In this document: piece by piece, positions 1 through 12,700 of the stretch
Position numbering within the stretch: the stretch's first letter is position 1
Layout of the letters: each line of letters opens with the position of its first letter
Assembly (NCBI GenBank): GCA_000226015.1
Contig: JH153544.1
Coordinates: 124,531-188,530, forward strand
Reading direction: 5' to 3'
DNA: 64,000 nt
DNA from: Mnemiopsis leidyi
Taxonomy: Eukaryota > Ctenophora > Tentaculata > Lobata > Bolinopsidae
Translations under genes and position numbers: made by a program
Notes under the pieces: generated by a model
Database searches by the model: none
Told to the model about the DNA's origin: nothing
Seen by the model: the letters and a program-made list of their open reading frames with translations, nothing else

Positions 1-3000
1 ATTGACCACACCCGGCTGGGCTGGGGGTTCGCCAGGTTGGTACTTCTGAACAACATATCGTGGTTATGGCCATGGTGTATTGGTGTTGTCCCGAAGGACA
101 TCTACCATAGGGATCCGTCATCGGAGGACTCCTAGAACCCATTTGGAGTCAGGTGTCGAGACACCTTTCCGGAATAGTGATAGTGAATTCTACCAGGAAC
201 TACCCCCGCATTTTGCTTGCGGTGATCCCCCAGGTGATCCTCGAGGTTGAGGCTTGTGATTGAAAAATACTTGTTTTTTTCTAAAAATGTGTGTGTGTGT
301 GAGGGGATCGAGTGTGGTGCTGGTATTACTTGATCTGGTATGGTTGACTGAAGTTATGTATTAGGTTTGATGTACCTTGTTGGGAGGTGTTTGTTTTGCT
401 GCAGGTGTCTTGCAGACAGTGCACTTTCATATGAAGCTGATAGGGGACGTCATTCTATGGTTGTATTTGGTATGTGGCGTTTTTGAAAAGGCACATTTCT
501 GAGTTAGCTTTTTCCAGTTCCCCTTGGCTGGCTTTGTTTGATGTTCCACTGTCCACTCATCAGATGAGCGCTAGAAGACGACTTGTGGTGGTTGATGGAG
601 TGTTGACCCCAACTCCACGGCAAGGGGACCCCTCAAAACAAGGGGCTGGCACAAGGTTCCATAAAAAACTCTCCCTCTCCCTAATTTAAAACCCAGGTTG
701 TTCGGTGAACCTCAAATTTAAAGATTATTAAGTTGCAGAACAAGGGTTGTGTGTTGTAAAACTTTTATTTTAAGTTATCAAATCATTCTCAAAGTGCAAA
801 ATTGATGGTTTGATAGAAACCCTGTTGTTTAGCATCTTTTTCTTATTGAAACTCATTTTATTCCATCATTGCTTTTGATTATTAGATTAGATGTTGCCAA
901 ACTATGTAAGTTCTAAGATTTATTCAAGTTTGTTTTATTCATTCATTCTATTTTGATTACCTGAAAAGCAGACCAGACAGGCTAGTAGAAGCAAAACAAT
1001 TTTAAACATACTGTTTCTAAAACAATCGAGAAATGGAATAGATTCTATACATCATAGTTTTTATATGCTGAGTTTATGGCCAATATGGAGTATTGACCTT
1101 CTAACGCAATTAATAATTGAATCAAAACAGGTGTTTAATTATGCTAAGATGATCAGAAAATATAAAGTCAATTAAGAATTCAATTTTCCATTATGTTTTA
1201 GTCTGCTATTTTGTATGTCAGAAATAATTCGACTTTCATCAAATTCTGGGCAAGGTCAGAAAATATCTAAAATATCTAGAAAGTTTCAATAATGAAAAAC
1301 GAATCAAGTTGAATAACCTTTCCAGTAAGAAAATAGAAATAGAAACGGACACCTTTGCTTTCTCTGATCTGAAATTTCATCAGGATTTTTTTGTAATTTT
1401 TATGAGAAAAAGGACTGCTAGTGTAGTTATTTACATCTTTTAACAAGGAATCATAGTGTTATAACTGAAATATTTCAATCAATATTACATTGATCATGTT
1501 CACTCAAATTATTTGATTAGTAGTAGTTGTTAAAAGTATTAAAACTGGGGGGGGGGGAAAGTTTTAACACTATGTTGTTACCATAAACATATCTTATATT
1601 TATCCAGACTAGTGCCCGTGTATGGGCATTAAAGCCTTGAAGTATTATTGCTAAGTTGAATTAGCTATCTTTTTAGCTCTCACCTTTAATCATTTTCACA
1701 TTCTCAGGATGTCAAAAAAGCAACCAGAGCAATGATACAGCTCTTTACTGTCAGTATAACCTTGTAAAAGCTCAACCCCTTCTGCATCAGAAAATGAGTC
1801 ATCACATGAGATCGGGTCCGCCTGATCAGGTTTGTGTTTTCTAAGGTTATCCTGAACTTGTATTTCATTGATAAGCAGATCATGTTAGACAGTTTCTTTT
1901 GGTATGAAGTATTTGATTATTGCCATCAGTCTGAATAAGTTAATAAGTTAGTATGTTAATCTCAGTAATCTTAAGAGACAATCTAATGGTATTTAATCTA
2001 AGATTATATTTTATGGACAATTGAGCCTTTGGCAGATTCTACATGCATTATTGAAATCAATTGTCATGATAACTTTTAGCTTTGTGGCCTCCTAATCCGT
2101 GGGCCGGACATTTAGTTAACTACATACCACTTCAATTATGTAAATAAGACGGTCGGGAATGTTCTTTGTCGTGAGCTACTTAATGTGCCCCTTACTAACC
2201 TGGTCCCCACTGACTAAAATTAAATCTGTACTGCTTGCTTTCTTGTTAATTGCTGCCTAGTCTTGGTCGCAGAATCTCTGCTGTCTTTAAAATTGATTTG
2301 TCAAGTTTTATGTCGTTGAGAATGGTTGAAGTTGAGTATTGTGGTCCCAGAATTACAAAAGACGGAAAGGTTTGCTTTATGTTTATTCTTGATTGTTCAT
2401 TGTTCTCTATACTTCTATCCGACTCGTCTCTCAAAAGTGATTTAATTTATCTCAGAGCAGATGTTTAACTGTTTAACTGTTTAAGTCACAAATTGTTAAT
2501 TCTCTATAGGTTACTTGCTAAGTCAAGCGAAGTGTGACTCAAAATGTTTTAACTTTGCAACAGGGTGAAAGATTATGGTTTTTAATTGTACTCTATCCTA
2601 TATTACATGATAATGTACACTAAATCACAGCCTATACATGTCTGTCTTTGCATGATAATGCACTTATTAAATGCACTCATTAAACGTTTGATTCACATGT
2701 AAATATTTCAAGAGTTAATGTTGAAAGATAAAATTATACGTTTCTGATTCACCAGTCAATTCAGATTTATAAGACACCGTAAAAATTTAGCTCTTAATCA
2801 GAATACTACTCATGAATATCATATGTCGACCTAGAATCTTCTTCAACAATATAATAATATGATAAAACATCACACTTTAAAAAGAAGTTATAATGGGGCT
2901 CATTGTCTGTGTCTGTCCCTGTGTTTATGTTATACTCCCACAAAGAGACAATAAGTGTAGAGGTTCACTTCCTTCACTCTGGCTAGTCTAAAACTAATAG

Positions 3001-3640
3001 AAGAAGTTGTACTGCAGTTGTGAGCTCTATAAATAGCAACACAACAAGTCGCTCTGTGTGCAACGTTACTAAGCACTAAACCGACTTTGACTTCAAAACA
3101 CACATGAGCTGAAATTGTCATAATATAAAGTTAAGGACATTTAATGGGATGGATGGAAGGTGTTCATCCTTGCCCTCCCAGTTCCCGTATTTTGGTATCT
3201 CCGTCGAATTATCGTTCTCGATCTGCTTTCCTCTGGCAGTTTTGAGTTATTTGCAAAATGGTGGGAAATAAAATGAACCTGTAACCTCTCTAGCTATCTT
3301 TCAAATTGCTTACTTTCTTTGAAGTTAATATAAATTTCGTTTACTTACAAGGGCTTTGTTTGTGATTTAGAATGCACTAAATAAATACCCTAAGTACTAA
3401 GTAGAATGCCCTACTAAGCTGCAATTTAAGTCCATGTTTATGTCTCGACCTACATCCCATTTACCCGGCCATGTGCTAAAAGCCACCAAAATTTAAGTAT
3501 AATTCTGTCGCTAAATGCTAATCCACCCTAAACCGTAACATGTCTGTATATAAGAGCTAAAACGCCGACCATTAAATACCAATCAGTAGGACCGTCCACG
3601 ATTTATTCTGTTCCCAAACAAAGACCGGGGTTGTGAGCAA
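1..3640. other. Upstream stretch without a firm gene
   Basis: The first 250 bases and positions 540-670 are more GC-rich than their surroundings and contain small self-complementary motifs. They could be the tail of a transposable element cut by the window edge, but I recognise no family. A short GT run lies near 289-301 and a G run near 1549-1557. The rest is AT-rich with no convincing coding sequence apart from the two candidate exons listed separately. I see no Sec14/CRAL-TRIO exon here, although that domain would be expected ahead of the spectrin repeats of a full Trio protein. Confidence 0.4.
1708..2369 (+). CDS. Possible pair of small exons of an unidentified gene (1708-1753 and 2261-2369)
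   Basis: Two open segments are flanked by AG/GT sites and agree in phase. 1708-1753 follows TTCTCAG and ends before GTATAAC. 2261-2369 follows CTGCCTAG and ends at AAAG before GTTTGC. Joined through the split codon they read CQKSNQSNDTALYC, then H, then LGRRISAVFKIDLSSF and a tail with EYCGPRITKDGK. Three cysteines and hydrophilic content would suit an extracellular domain. No family is recognised, both exons are short and the DNA is AT-rich, so chance is a real possibility. There is no visible link to the spectrin gene downstream. Confidence 0.15.
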
Positions 3641-3693
3641 ACAATGGGCAGGCAGCACCTTGGCGTCCCAAAGTGCGAACTTGAACCAACTAA

Positions 3694-3790
3694 CCAATCA
3701 GGGAGGAGTATAGTGTCACGTGCCAGGACATCCTCCAATGGGAGGGGAGGAGCTAAATACGATAATGGTTCATTAGACCGTACATATGTA
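3694..3790 (+). promoter_or_regulatory. CCAAT/E-box promoter-like block
   Basis: CCAAT at 3694-3698, CACGTG at 3717-3722 and a second CCAAT at 3735-3739 are followed by a GGGAGGGGAGG purine block and TAAATAC near 3754. This is a plausible proximal promoter for the large plus-strand gene, whose first visible coding exon lies 3 kb further on. CCAAT boxes are bound by NF-Y and CACGTG by bHLH-Zip factors such as USF, Myc or MITF. That reading comes from the motifs only. The CCAAT-to-E-box gap of 18 bp recurs elsewhere in the window. Confidence 0.35.
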
Positions 3791-3964
3791 TCTAGGATTG
3801 GGGCTGCTGTAGTCGTTTGTATATCTGTGTGTAGTCAGCTGCAGTTCATCTTGTACATTTGGTTACGGTTGGTCAGTGTTGAAAGTCTTTACTGTTGTTG
3901 TGGGTTAGTTAGTACTGTAGTGTGGTAGTAGCATGGTGTGAAGAAATCTACACAATTTACTGAA
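3780..3964 (+). other. Possible 5' untranslated first exon
   Basis: Downstream of the promoter-like block there is no useful reading frame, but a strong donor (TGAA then GTAAGTCC) occurs at 3965. A non-coding first exon ending there could splice to the acceptor before 6734, whose exon contains an ATG at 6761. The exact start site is not visible; 3780 is a rough boundary. Confidence 0.25.
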
Positions 3965-5624
3965 GTAAGTCCATAAACTATTCTCAATCTATACTATTTC
4001 GTTATGTTCAACCTTGATTGTTTAGAAAAGTTTTAGTCCAAAGATAGAGGAGTGATCTAATGTTGAGAAAGTCACTATTCAGACCACGTCACACTAGTTT
4101 TTCTCCCATCAATCTAACAAAGTATCTAGTATAGGACACAGGTGTTATTGGCTGAGCTACTCTTCTAGTTTTCATCACGTATTTAACTTTCCCTATGTAA
4201 GTTGAAAAACTAGTATTCTAAACACTGCATGACCGTAGTTGAAAGTAATTAAGTACTAGCTGTATGATGGTAGTAGAACTGTATTTAGTACACGGTTTTG
4301 AGGAACTGATAGTTGTTAATTACTCGAGTGATGTAAATAATTGTAAAGATTCCAAACCGTGCGAGAAAAAATAATCTGAAAAAAACATCTGAACAATTGT
4401 CACAGACGAGATAACTACAAAATTTCATTGTTCCAAAGTTAAACTCTTAATTTGGTACTCAATAGATTAGAAACTCTAATCATGATAATTACCTAAACCC
4501 TGTAGTCAGTGATCTCAATTTCCGTTTAGTGTACACTACAAGCTTTACAAAGCTAAGTTCATTTCCCAATTACACGTCACACATTCAAACGTAGTAGCTT
4601 TGTGGTTAATTTGTACTTGGAAATTGTATACTTCGTTTGCGTATTTGTACGTTATTCGTACGCATTTGTTCGTAATTTGTACGTTTTTTGTACGTATTTA
4701 ACGTTATTTTTTCTTATTTTGTTCGTTAGTTGTTCGTTACTTGTAACTCTCTCTCTCTCTTTTCCCTCGTTTTCAGCTTCTTTTAAACGTTTTTAAATCA
4801 GTGTTTAGGTCGGCTGCATGTTGCTCATCAAGTTTGCTAATTTGTTAATCTTTAAACGTACATCTAAAGATACACATCGTATCTAGAGGTATAGTAACAT
4901 GCACAACAGAAAGTGAGAAACAGTTTCTATCAATTGTCATTGTTTCTAACGGACATTATTGAAAACACAAGTTTCCAGCTCCAGTCTTTCAGTCCCTGTA
5001 TCTAACTTTAACATTGTAAAAACATGACAAAAATGCTAAGCTTTCAGCTTTTGTAACATTGTGTATCTAATATCTAGTACCCACGGTACCGGTAAGCGTG
5101 TTATACTTCTGTCTTTGTAACAATGTAAACATGGTCAACTCCATGGCACGCTGCCAAAAGCCATCAACTGATTTACATGTAATGTGCAAATATGTAGTTT
5201 TGGCATGCTTGCCTAGTATGGCACATATTTTATGAGAGAATGCGTGTAGTTACGCTGAAATATTCGTCTAGTGTTTTAGATAAACTCTACAAATACAGAA
5301 TAGTGAAATTCCGATGTTTTTGTAGTGTATTGACGTACAGTTGTACTGTACGCAGTGTATACTTCCATCTAGTTAATGTGTGTTAGTGTTGAATTAAAAT
5401 ATTACTCTATAAAACTACGAATACAATTATTTGGATGAAACTAAGATACTATTAAAAATATGTTGATGTTAATGTGAAGGATATATTTGTTGTACATGTA
5501 AGCTCTACAGTATAGTTGTATTTACTTTTCACTAAATAGTTGTGTTATACTGTAATGTGATATCCAAGTCATTCTACCGTGAAATCTAATAGCTGGACTG
5601 TTAGAGCCGCCCTACACAACCCCT

Positions 5625-5712
5625 GAAGTAAATAATAGAATAATAGACTCAATTTTTACTGTCTGAGTAAACTCTGGAAGTAAATAATAGAATAATAGAC
5701 TCAATTTCTACT
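5625..5712. repeat. Two-copy direct repeat, 52-bp period
   Basis: A segment of about 39 bases beginning GAAGTAAATAATAGAATAAT occurs at 5625 and again at 5677 with one or two differences. It is a local tandem duplication in intron or upstream DNA. Confidence 0.8.
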
Positions 5713-6261
5713 GTGTACACATGATATCACGTGATATGAAAGATTCGTGGCTCTACCCCAAATACCTCATTATACCTAGTTTTTGGAGAGATTATCGGAA
5801 TTGGGAAGAATGTTCAGTTTCTATTTGTAATTTTTACAAAGTTAGTAGTTAAAAGAATCACTAAAATTAGAAGACAAAACTTTGTCCCTTCAGGCTTCAT
5901 TTCCTCTATGTTAGAATTCTTAGCTCTGAGCAAACGCGATGCTACTCTTAATTAATTAGACGTCCATGAGAGAAAAAGAGAGTGCCGCACAAGTACAATC
6001 AGTTGATTGTATATTTTCTATCTGACACGATGTATTGAACTTTCCTTCGATGTAAGTGTCAGAGACTTGCCATAACTTGATCAAACAACCACCACATTCC
6101 ACAAATATAGACCTGTATCTGATACAAATTTGAAGATCGAAAGTTCAACAAGCAATTCTTAAACAGTAAATTTCCACAGCACTTCTCTGACTGACAGTTA
6201 ATTGTCCCCCTGAGGTTTAATTTCTACTTAACGTTTGAGTAGATGTGATCTGACAGTGCCC

Positions 6262-6390
6262 TTATCGCGTGTAATGTATTATCATGTGTAATGTATTATC
6301 ATGTGTAATGTGTTATCATGTGTAATGTGTTATCATGTGTAATGTGTGTGATAATGTGTAATGTGTGATAATGTGTAATGTGTGATAATG
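6262..6390. repeat. Short tandem repeat based on TATCATGTGTAATGTGT
   Basis: A 17-base unit (TATCATGTGTAATGTGT and close variants) is repeated about four times, then shifts to a shorter GTGTGATAAT-type unit repeated about three times. It is simple tandem expansion with no coding. Confidence 0.85.
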
Positions 6391-6733
6391 GCCTGTATTG
6401 TGTTGCGACCACATCCACATCAATCTGTGTGATCACGTGACATATAACTCACACGATGATATGGAGTGTAAATGTCATATTATCGACAAATATCCAAATA
6501 TGTAGTACAAATGTGTAGGCTGTATCAGTCTACCTTGTTAGTTTTCGAAGGGGTATTGTTTAGTTTCTACTGAAAATTATGTAGACACTTTCCCTTGTGT
6601 TTAATTACGTGCTAATGAGTACAAAGTGATCATAATGGTTAAAAAAGATAGGCCGATAGATATAGATCAGATGGCCGTGAATTACTAAGAATTGGAATCA
6701 ATTACGAATTTTTAACACTAATTTGTATTTCAG

Positions 6734-6778
6734 TTAGTCAGGGATAGAGAGGTGATATTTATGGAAGGAGCAAGCAAG
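6734..6778 (+). CDS. Spectrin gene exon 1 (first visible coding exon)
   Basis: 45 bases after TATTTCAG and before GTAGGT, phase 0/0. It encodes the end of a spectrin helix, with EVIFMEGASK aligning to the Trio helix that reads FEQDAEKM. It contains an in-frame ATG at 6761 (TTTATGG), which is the only candidate start codon I can see if the upstream exon is non-coding. Confidence 0.6.
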
Positions 6779-9700
6779 GTAGGTGACGATTTAAAAATTA
6801 GAACTGTCTACCGCCATATTCAATCACCTGGTTTTATTTTTACTATTCAGTGTAGTTCGGAGTTTGTGAATTATCCTTGCTGCTTCTTGCTGTAAAAATA
6901 GTTTTATTTACCTATGCATTTCTAGCTTTTGTAAATTTCTCATCGAGAGCTGTTTCTCCAATATTCGTTTAGAGCTAACTACCTAAACCCTGGCACTCTA
7001 TTTTAGTAAGGTTATAAAACAGGATTTTAATCGCTTCAGATGGAAATTCACTCTTACTCTGACCAGGAGAAATTCCGGAGAAATTTTGTCTGAAAAGAAC
7101 CTTCGACATTTACAAATTGACTAGATTAGTTAGAATTAGATTTGTATCCACAATAACATCAATTTCAGGTGACACAACAGATAGAAGCGCACCTGGCAGC
7201 GTTTGGACAAAAATGTGAGATCGGGAAGTCCCACTTTGAGGCAGCCCTTCTCCTCCGGGATCATGAACAGCTGGAGGCTGGGGCTCTCAGAACATACGCT
7301 ACTGCCAGGTACCGGCTAAGTCTAACTGTTGAGTTCCAGGTTTTGTCTTGTATTCAATTCTTGTCAGGTACTACTCTGGTTAATATCCTGCATTCCTCGA
7401 AATTTATGTCAAATAACAATTACAATTATATCAACTATTATATCATACAATTATGTCAAATGAGAACTGAGTGTAAAAATAAACCACTAAAATCCTCCCC
7501 ACAACCCCTCCCCTCAGTCAGCTACTCAAGACAGCGGAGCAGCTAGTGAAGGCTGGGAACGTAGACCGAGAGAGAGTTAGAGACACCACCAAGAGACTTG
7601 ACACTCTGTGGCAGGGACTCACTTCTCGTCTTAACACCCACAAGGAGGCTCTCAGTTACAGCGTCACTTTTCATCAGAAGTTGGAACAGGTTTGTTGAGG
7701 GGGATTTTTGGGAAATTTTTATGAAGTTTGTTTTCAAAAGAATTCTTAAACAGGCGCAACTTTTACAATATACGAAAATAACATCTTGAACGTTTGGGAC
7801 ATACCTCAAATCTTGATGCAGATGGATTATTTTACGATTCTTTTCACTTTTATCATTTTTGAGGTGCATAAGAAATCGTCCAATCATTGCACTTCTTCCT
7901 ACCCCAATATTGCCAAATAAGCGTACATGAGTGTACCTGTGTAACTGGTGGTCTATATTACCTCTTTGTACTCTACCGTAGATCCATATTAGCCGGCAGC
8001 CGTCACGCCGACTTATAACCTTACCCATCCAGTACATAATCAACTAGGAAGAAGTAATCAGAAATATACTTGAACTTTCTAATTCACACGTACATAATCT
8101 ATCGATCATATTCGTTAAGCAGGAGAGCCGTGCTTATAAATAAATCTGGATGTCCAATCGTTTGACATTGATGGGAAGATTATCATCATGATTAAACAGG
8201 GGAATTAACCGACTCGATTTTACCGAAACGGAGGGCGGTTTCGCAGATTTTCAGACTGAAAGGCAGTATTTTCTCTCGATAATCGGTAATTAGACGCCCG
8301 GAGATGATATATTTCCAGTTTTACCCACCTAATTCAAGCAGCATGTGTCTGCAGATGTGAAACCAAATTGAGTAGGACAGGTTTCATGGTTGGTTGCACA
8401 CTTACCTCCCCTATCCAAGTAAATTCGTTAAGTGTGGGCGTTGTATTGAATTTTCTGGAAAAGGAAGGACTGATTCCTGGACTGAACCTAGGTCACGAAA
8501 AATATCTTGCGAAAAAGGAACACCTTTATGACAGTACTATTCTGTTGTTATCTGTGCAATGTGTTGGGTGTACTGATATAAAAATACGGGCTGTACCCAG
8601 TACCAGCCTACTCTGTCCAGTAAGCTTCACAAGTAATGATGTTACTTTGGTGTGTCAGGTCACTCTTGTAAATCTACAAATTTGTGAGGTTTTTTATTAC
8701 TGAAAACCTGGAAAATATGTAAGGGTTACATTCCTCACACACATGTTTCGATTTTGGGCTAGTATTTACCCAAGACAACTGCGTAGCTGAGCCATGGGCT
8801 TATTATCGTATACTTATTTGTAGGTTTTGTGATGAAAACTGATAAGTGCTCTTGGCTTCTGAGCGACTACTTAACATTTACTTAGGTCATACGTTTCCTG
8901 GTCTTGTGAGAAATATACCATATAAAGTTTAGATCAGGACCTGAGTTATCTCCCAGGGTATCTCTCAATCTACATTGGAGTCAAACTTGTTATCTATAAC
9001 TGTCATCACTAGGACTTTATTTAGTCATAGATTGAGAAATGAGACACAATTTCTTAGCCAAAGCCCTAAGACGGATCGTCTATTTCTAAACTTTAAAAAT
9101 TTAGACAAAGTAAATATCTTTAACCGCTTTAAGATGCAGGTAGTAGTAGTGCACTATATCTATAAGTAGTGCGTGTACTTTTTAGAAAACCTTGCCAATA
9201 TTCCAGCTTGTAGAATAGTAGTAGTTATACTTACTACTACCACGACATCCTGAACACTGGCTGAAATGCCCTGCAACATCAGAGAAAAGACAGGAGTTTT
9301 TCGGGAAAACAGACATATCTCCTGCGGCCTTAGGAGAACATCCCCTGGAGTCTCTGGCGCTGGCTAGAGCCACCTTGAGCCGGCTCTAGGTGCCACTTGC
9401 CGCAAGACGACGACGACATCCTTACCAACAACACGGGCCAGGCAGGTCTTCATTACGTACAAACAGAAGTACAGAACCGTGTTAAGTAATTTGACAGGAA
9501 GCCCCAACAGTGACACACAGAATTAAATGTTGATGTTTTAGTCGAGTTTGTTGTGTCACAAAGTTGTTAAGTGAGGGGTGTGTGACGTCATACAGATAAC
9601 GATGCTCTGTGAGAACTTTAGTTTGGTGCATGGAGAGACTGGGTAGTTACTTGTTACTCCAATCGCAGTTTTAAATATGACACAGAATATAACAGATTCA

Positions 9701-12700
9701 ATACATAATACAAAATGTATAATGTATAAAATTTATAAACTGCAAAATGTATAGAGTACAATACATTTTACACTGTAATGTCAATACTAAATAGTCGTGT
9801 CCTTTCAGTTGGATATCAGTATGATTGCTATTGGACGTGTGTACAGTGACTGATAGTTTTATTGATGTGAAGATGTAAGACCGAACCTTCTCTAGCGTTA
9901 CACGTACTTTGACAGTATTTCTGAGCATCCTTCTCTAAAGGAATTCAGTGGCTATGAAGACTGATAGGTCGATACACATTTCATGTAAGCTCTTTCGGAG
10001 AAATTACTGAAAAGTCGTCTCCAGACTAACTAGAGTCTTGATTTGACGCTCTGTTCAGTAAACAGTTTCTGTGTGTATGTTTTTACTAATTTAATGTTAA
10101 TCATCCCGTGGCCGTACATTGTACAACATTCCATCAGCTACCTATTTCTTCTCAAGTGTCAATGTGTTGATCGCCGAGTTAGCGTATAGTATTGTCCGTC
10201 ATCGAGTTTGATCTTGATTCTGACCTACACTCATTTTTTTTTCTAATCGTAAAATGTTATTCCTCTCTAAAGCTGAAAACTGGCTCTCATATATAGGCGG
10301 ATATAGAAGGATTAAGATATAGATTTCTATGTAAAGAATAGACCACGATATGTCGATCTACCATTAACACTTTAAAAGACAGAAAGGTAAAGAAGACGTG
10401 CCAAATCTCGTGATACTCGCTATATATGGACGCAGTAAGCTCACAATCCATTTAACGTAACGTATTCCAAACCCACGTGACATAGTCTGCTATAAAACAC
10501 TTATTTCCATTGTACTGCTACACGTTAGATAACGAGGTAACACTAAAACTTACCCTGTATCGAGTAGGCGTGTGTTTGGAATTTATTTTCACTGTGTTTA
10601 ACAACCTTCCAATACTTGCATGGTTTCCACTTTCCGTGCGATATGAAATTACTGAATTAACTCAGACAAACTTAGGTTTCCCCCGACCTTGTGCTTCTCG
10701 AATATAAAATCCCTGTATTTCCTGTATTATGACCGATATAAACAGGGGTTTGGGGATGTCCCTTAGAAGCACGTAACAGCCAGGCTTTCATTCTCGGAGA
10801 AGCCCCAGGACCCTTTAAGGGCTTTCAAGGGACGCGGCCTCTTCACATATCTTTAGATCACATCTGGAAATAAGAGCAGCTTCTTTTAAACGTTAAAACT
10901 TTGAAGAGGGCCCAAGTCGAGACTTATGGCCGGCTAACTGGGCTGGATCTTGATTTAATTAGCAGTTAAGTTGAAGAGGTGTTGATGTAGGACTGTAGTT
11001 ACTGTAACATTCCCTACTATTTTTGTTTTCAAGACGCATAGTGCCGACCTCTAGATTTGTGCAATGTGCTGATCAACAATATCCGATGTACAAAGACTTA
11101 ACGTGCGTCAGATCACACCATTACTGCTAAGTAATATCAATATATCACACATTGCCACATCATTCTTCAGTTTGCTAGATCGAACTGGCATCACTTTGTA
11201 ATCTTCAAGTTTCCAGACAAGGTGTTTGAGGTGATGCTGGCTTTAGATCTCCCTAAGACTTGACGTGATACTAGGTCTCTATTCTAAGNNNNNNNNNNNN
11301 NNNNNNNNNNNNNNNNNNNNNNNNNNNNNNNNNNNNNNNNNNNNNNNNNNNNNNNNNNNNNNNNNNNNNNNNNNNNNNNNNNNNNNNNNNNNNNNNNNNN
11401 NNNNNNNNNNNNNNNNNNNNNNNNNNNNNNNNNNNNNNNNNNNNNNNNNNNNNNNNNNNNNNNNNNNNNNNNNNNNNNNNNNNNNNNNNNNNNNNNNNNN
11501 NNNNNNNNNNNNNNNNNNNNNNNNNNNNNNNNNNNNNNNNNNNNNNNNNNNNNNNNNNNNNNNNNNNNNNNNNNNNNNNNNNNNNNNNNNNNNNNNNNNN
11601 NNNNNNNNNNNNNNNNNNNNNNNNNNNNNNNNNNNNNNNNNNNNNNNNNNNNNNNNNNNNNNNNNNNNNNNNNNNNNNNNNNNNNNNNNNNNNNNNNNNN
11701 NNNNNNNNNNNNNNNNNNNNNNNNNNNNNNNNNNNNNNNNNNNNNNNNNNNNNNNNNNNNNNNNNNNNNNNNNNNNNNNNNNNNNNNNNNNNNNNNNNNN
11801 NNNNNNNNNNNNNNNNNNNNNNNNNNNNNNNNNNNNNNNNNNNNNNNNNNNNNNNNNNNNNNNNNNNNNNNNNNNNNNNNNNNNNNNNNNNNNNNNNNNN
11901 NNNNNNNNNNNNNNNNNNNNNNNNNNNNNNNNNNNNNNNNNNNNNNNNNNACCAGGTCTCTATTCTAAGTGTTACTTGATGTAATACCAGGTCTCTATTC
12001 TAAGTCTTACTTGACGTAGTACCAGGTCTCTATTCTAAGTGTTACTTGATGTAATACGAGGTCTCTATCCTAAGTGTTACTTGACGTAATACCAGGTCTC
12101 TATTCTAAGTGTTACTTGACGTAGTACCAGGTCTCTATTCTAAGTGTTACATGACGTAGTACCAGGTTTTGTTCACAAGGTGTGCAGTTAAGTGCTGGGA
12201 AGGTTGATATTAATTGTTTTAAAGAAGAAAGTAGAAAGTTTAGGTAATCTATTTTTGGCGTAAGTAAAATATTGATTGAAGTTCATTCCCATTCTGACAT
12301 GTTTATTCATTAAAAATCGCAAACGGCTCGATATTTTAAGTCTTAATTTCAAGTTGTCAAAGTCAGAAAATAAATTCGCGAATTGGTAATGAATCGCACA
12401 ACAAAGTTTAATCTAAGCATAAGGTAATTTCAGATGATTGAAGGTGTCTACTGTTTATTCTACTTGACATCTTGCTGATTAGTTTTGTAGTAAGCTGCAC
12501 GTATATTTCTGGAAACTTATTTTACTTTGTTCGACATATATAAGATCATGTTTATGACGTGCACACCTTGAATATCAACATTCTGAAGAAATATTGCTGG
12601 AGAAGAATACAAATAATTCGTAAGATGGCAGTTTTAGAGATCAAAACATCGTTTCTCCGTAGCGATGGTTGAGTGGCACTTGCAGGACATCTGTCTTATT

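Noticed and set aside
7543-8043. 166-codon minus-strand frame
   Set aside because: It overlaps spectrin exon 3 on the opposite strand; the first part is its shadow and the rest lacks any recognisable domain.
9235-9363. Cys-rich minus-strand candidate exon (RDSRGCSPKAAGDMSVF, SQCSGCRG)
   Set aside because: It has an AG and a good GTAAGT donor and is GC-richer than its surroundings, but no partner exon or family was found.
11265-11984. Apparent 239-codon frame
   Set aside because: Almost all of it is the N gap.
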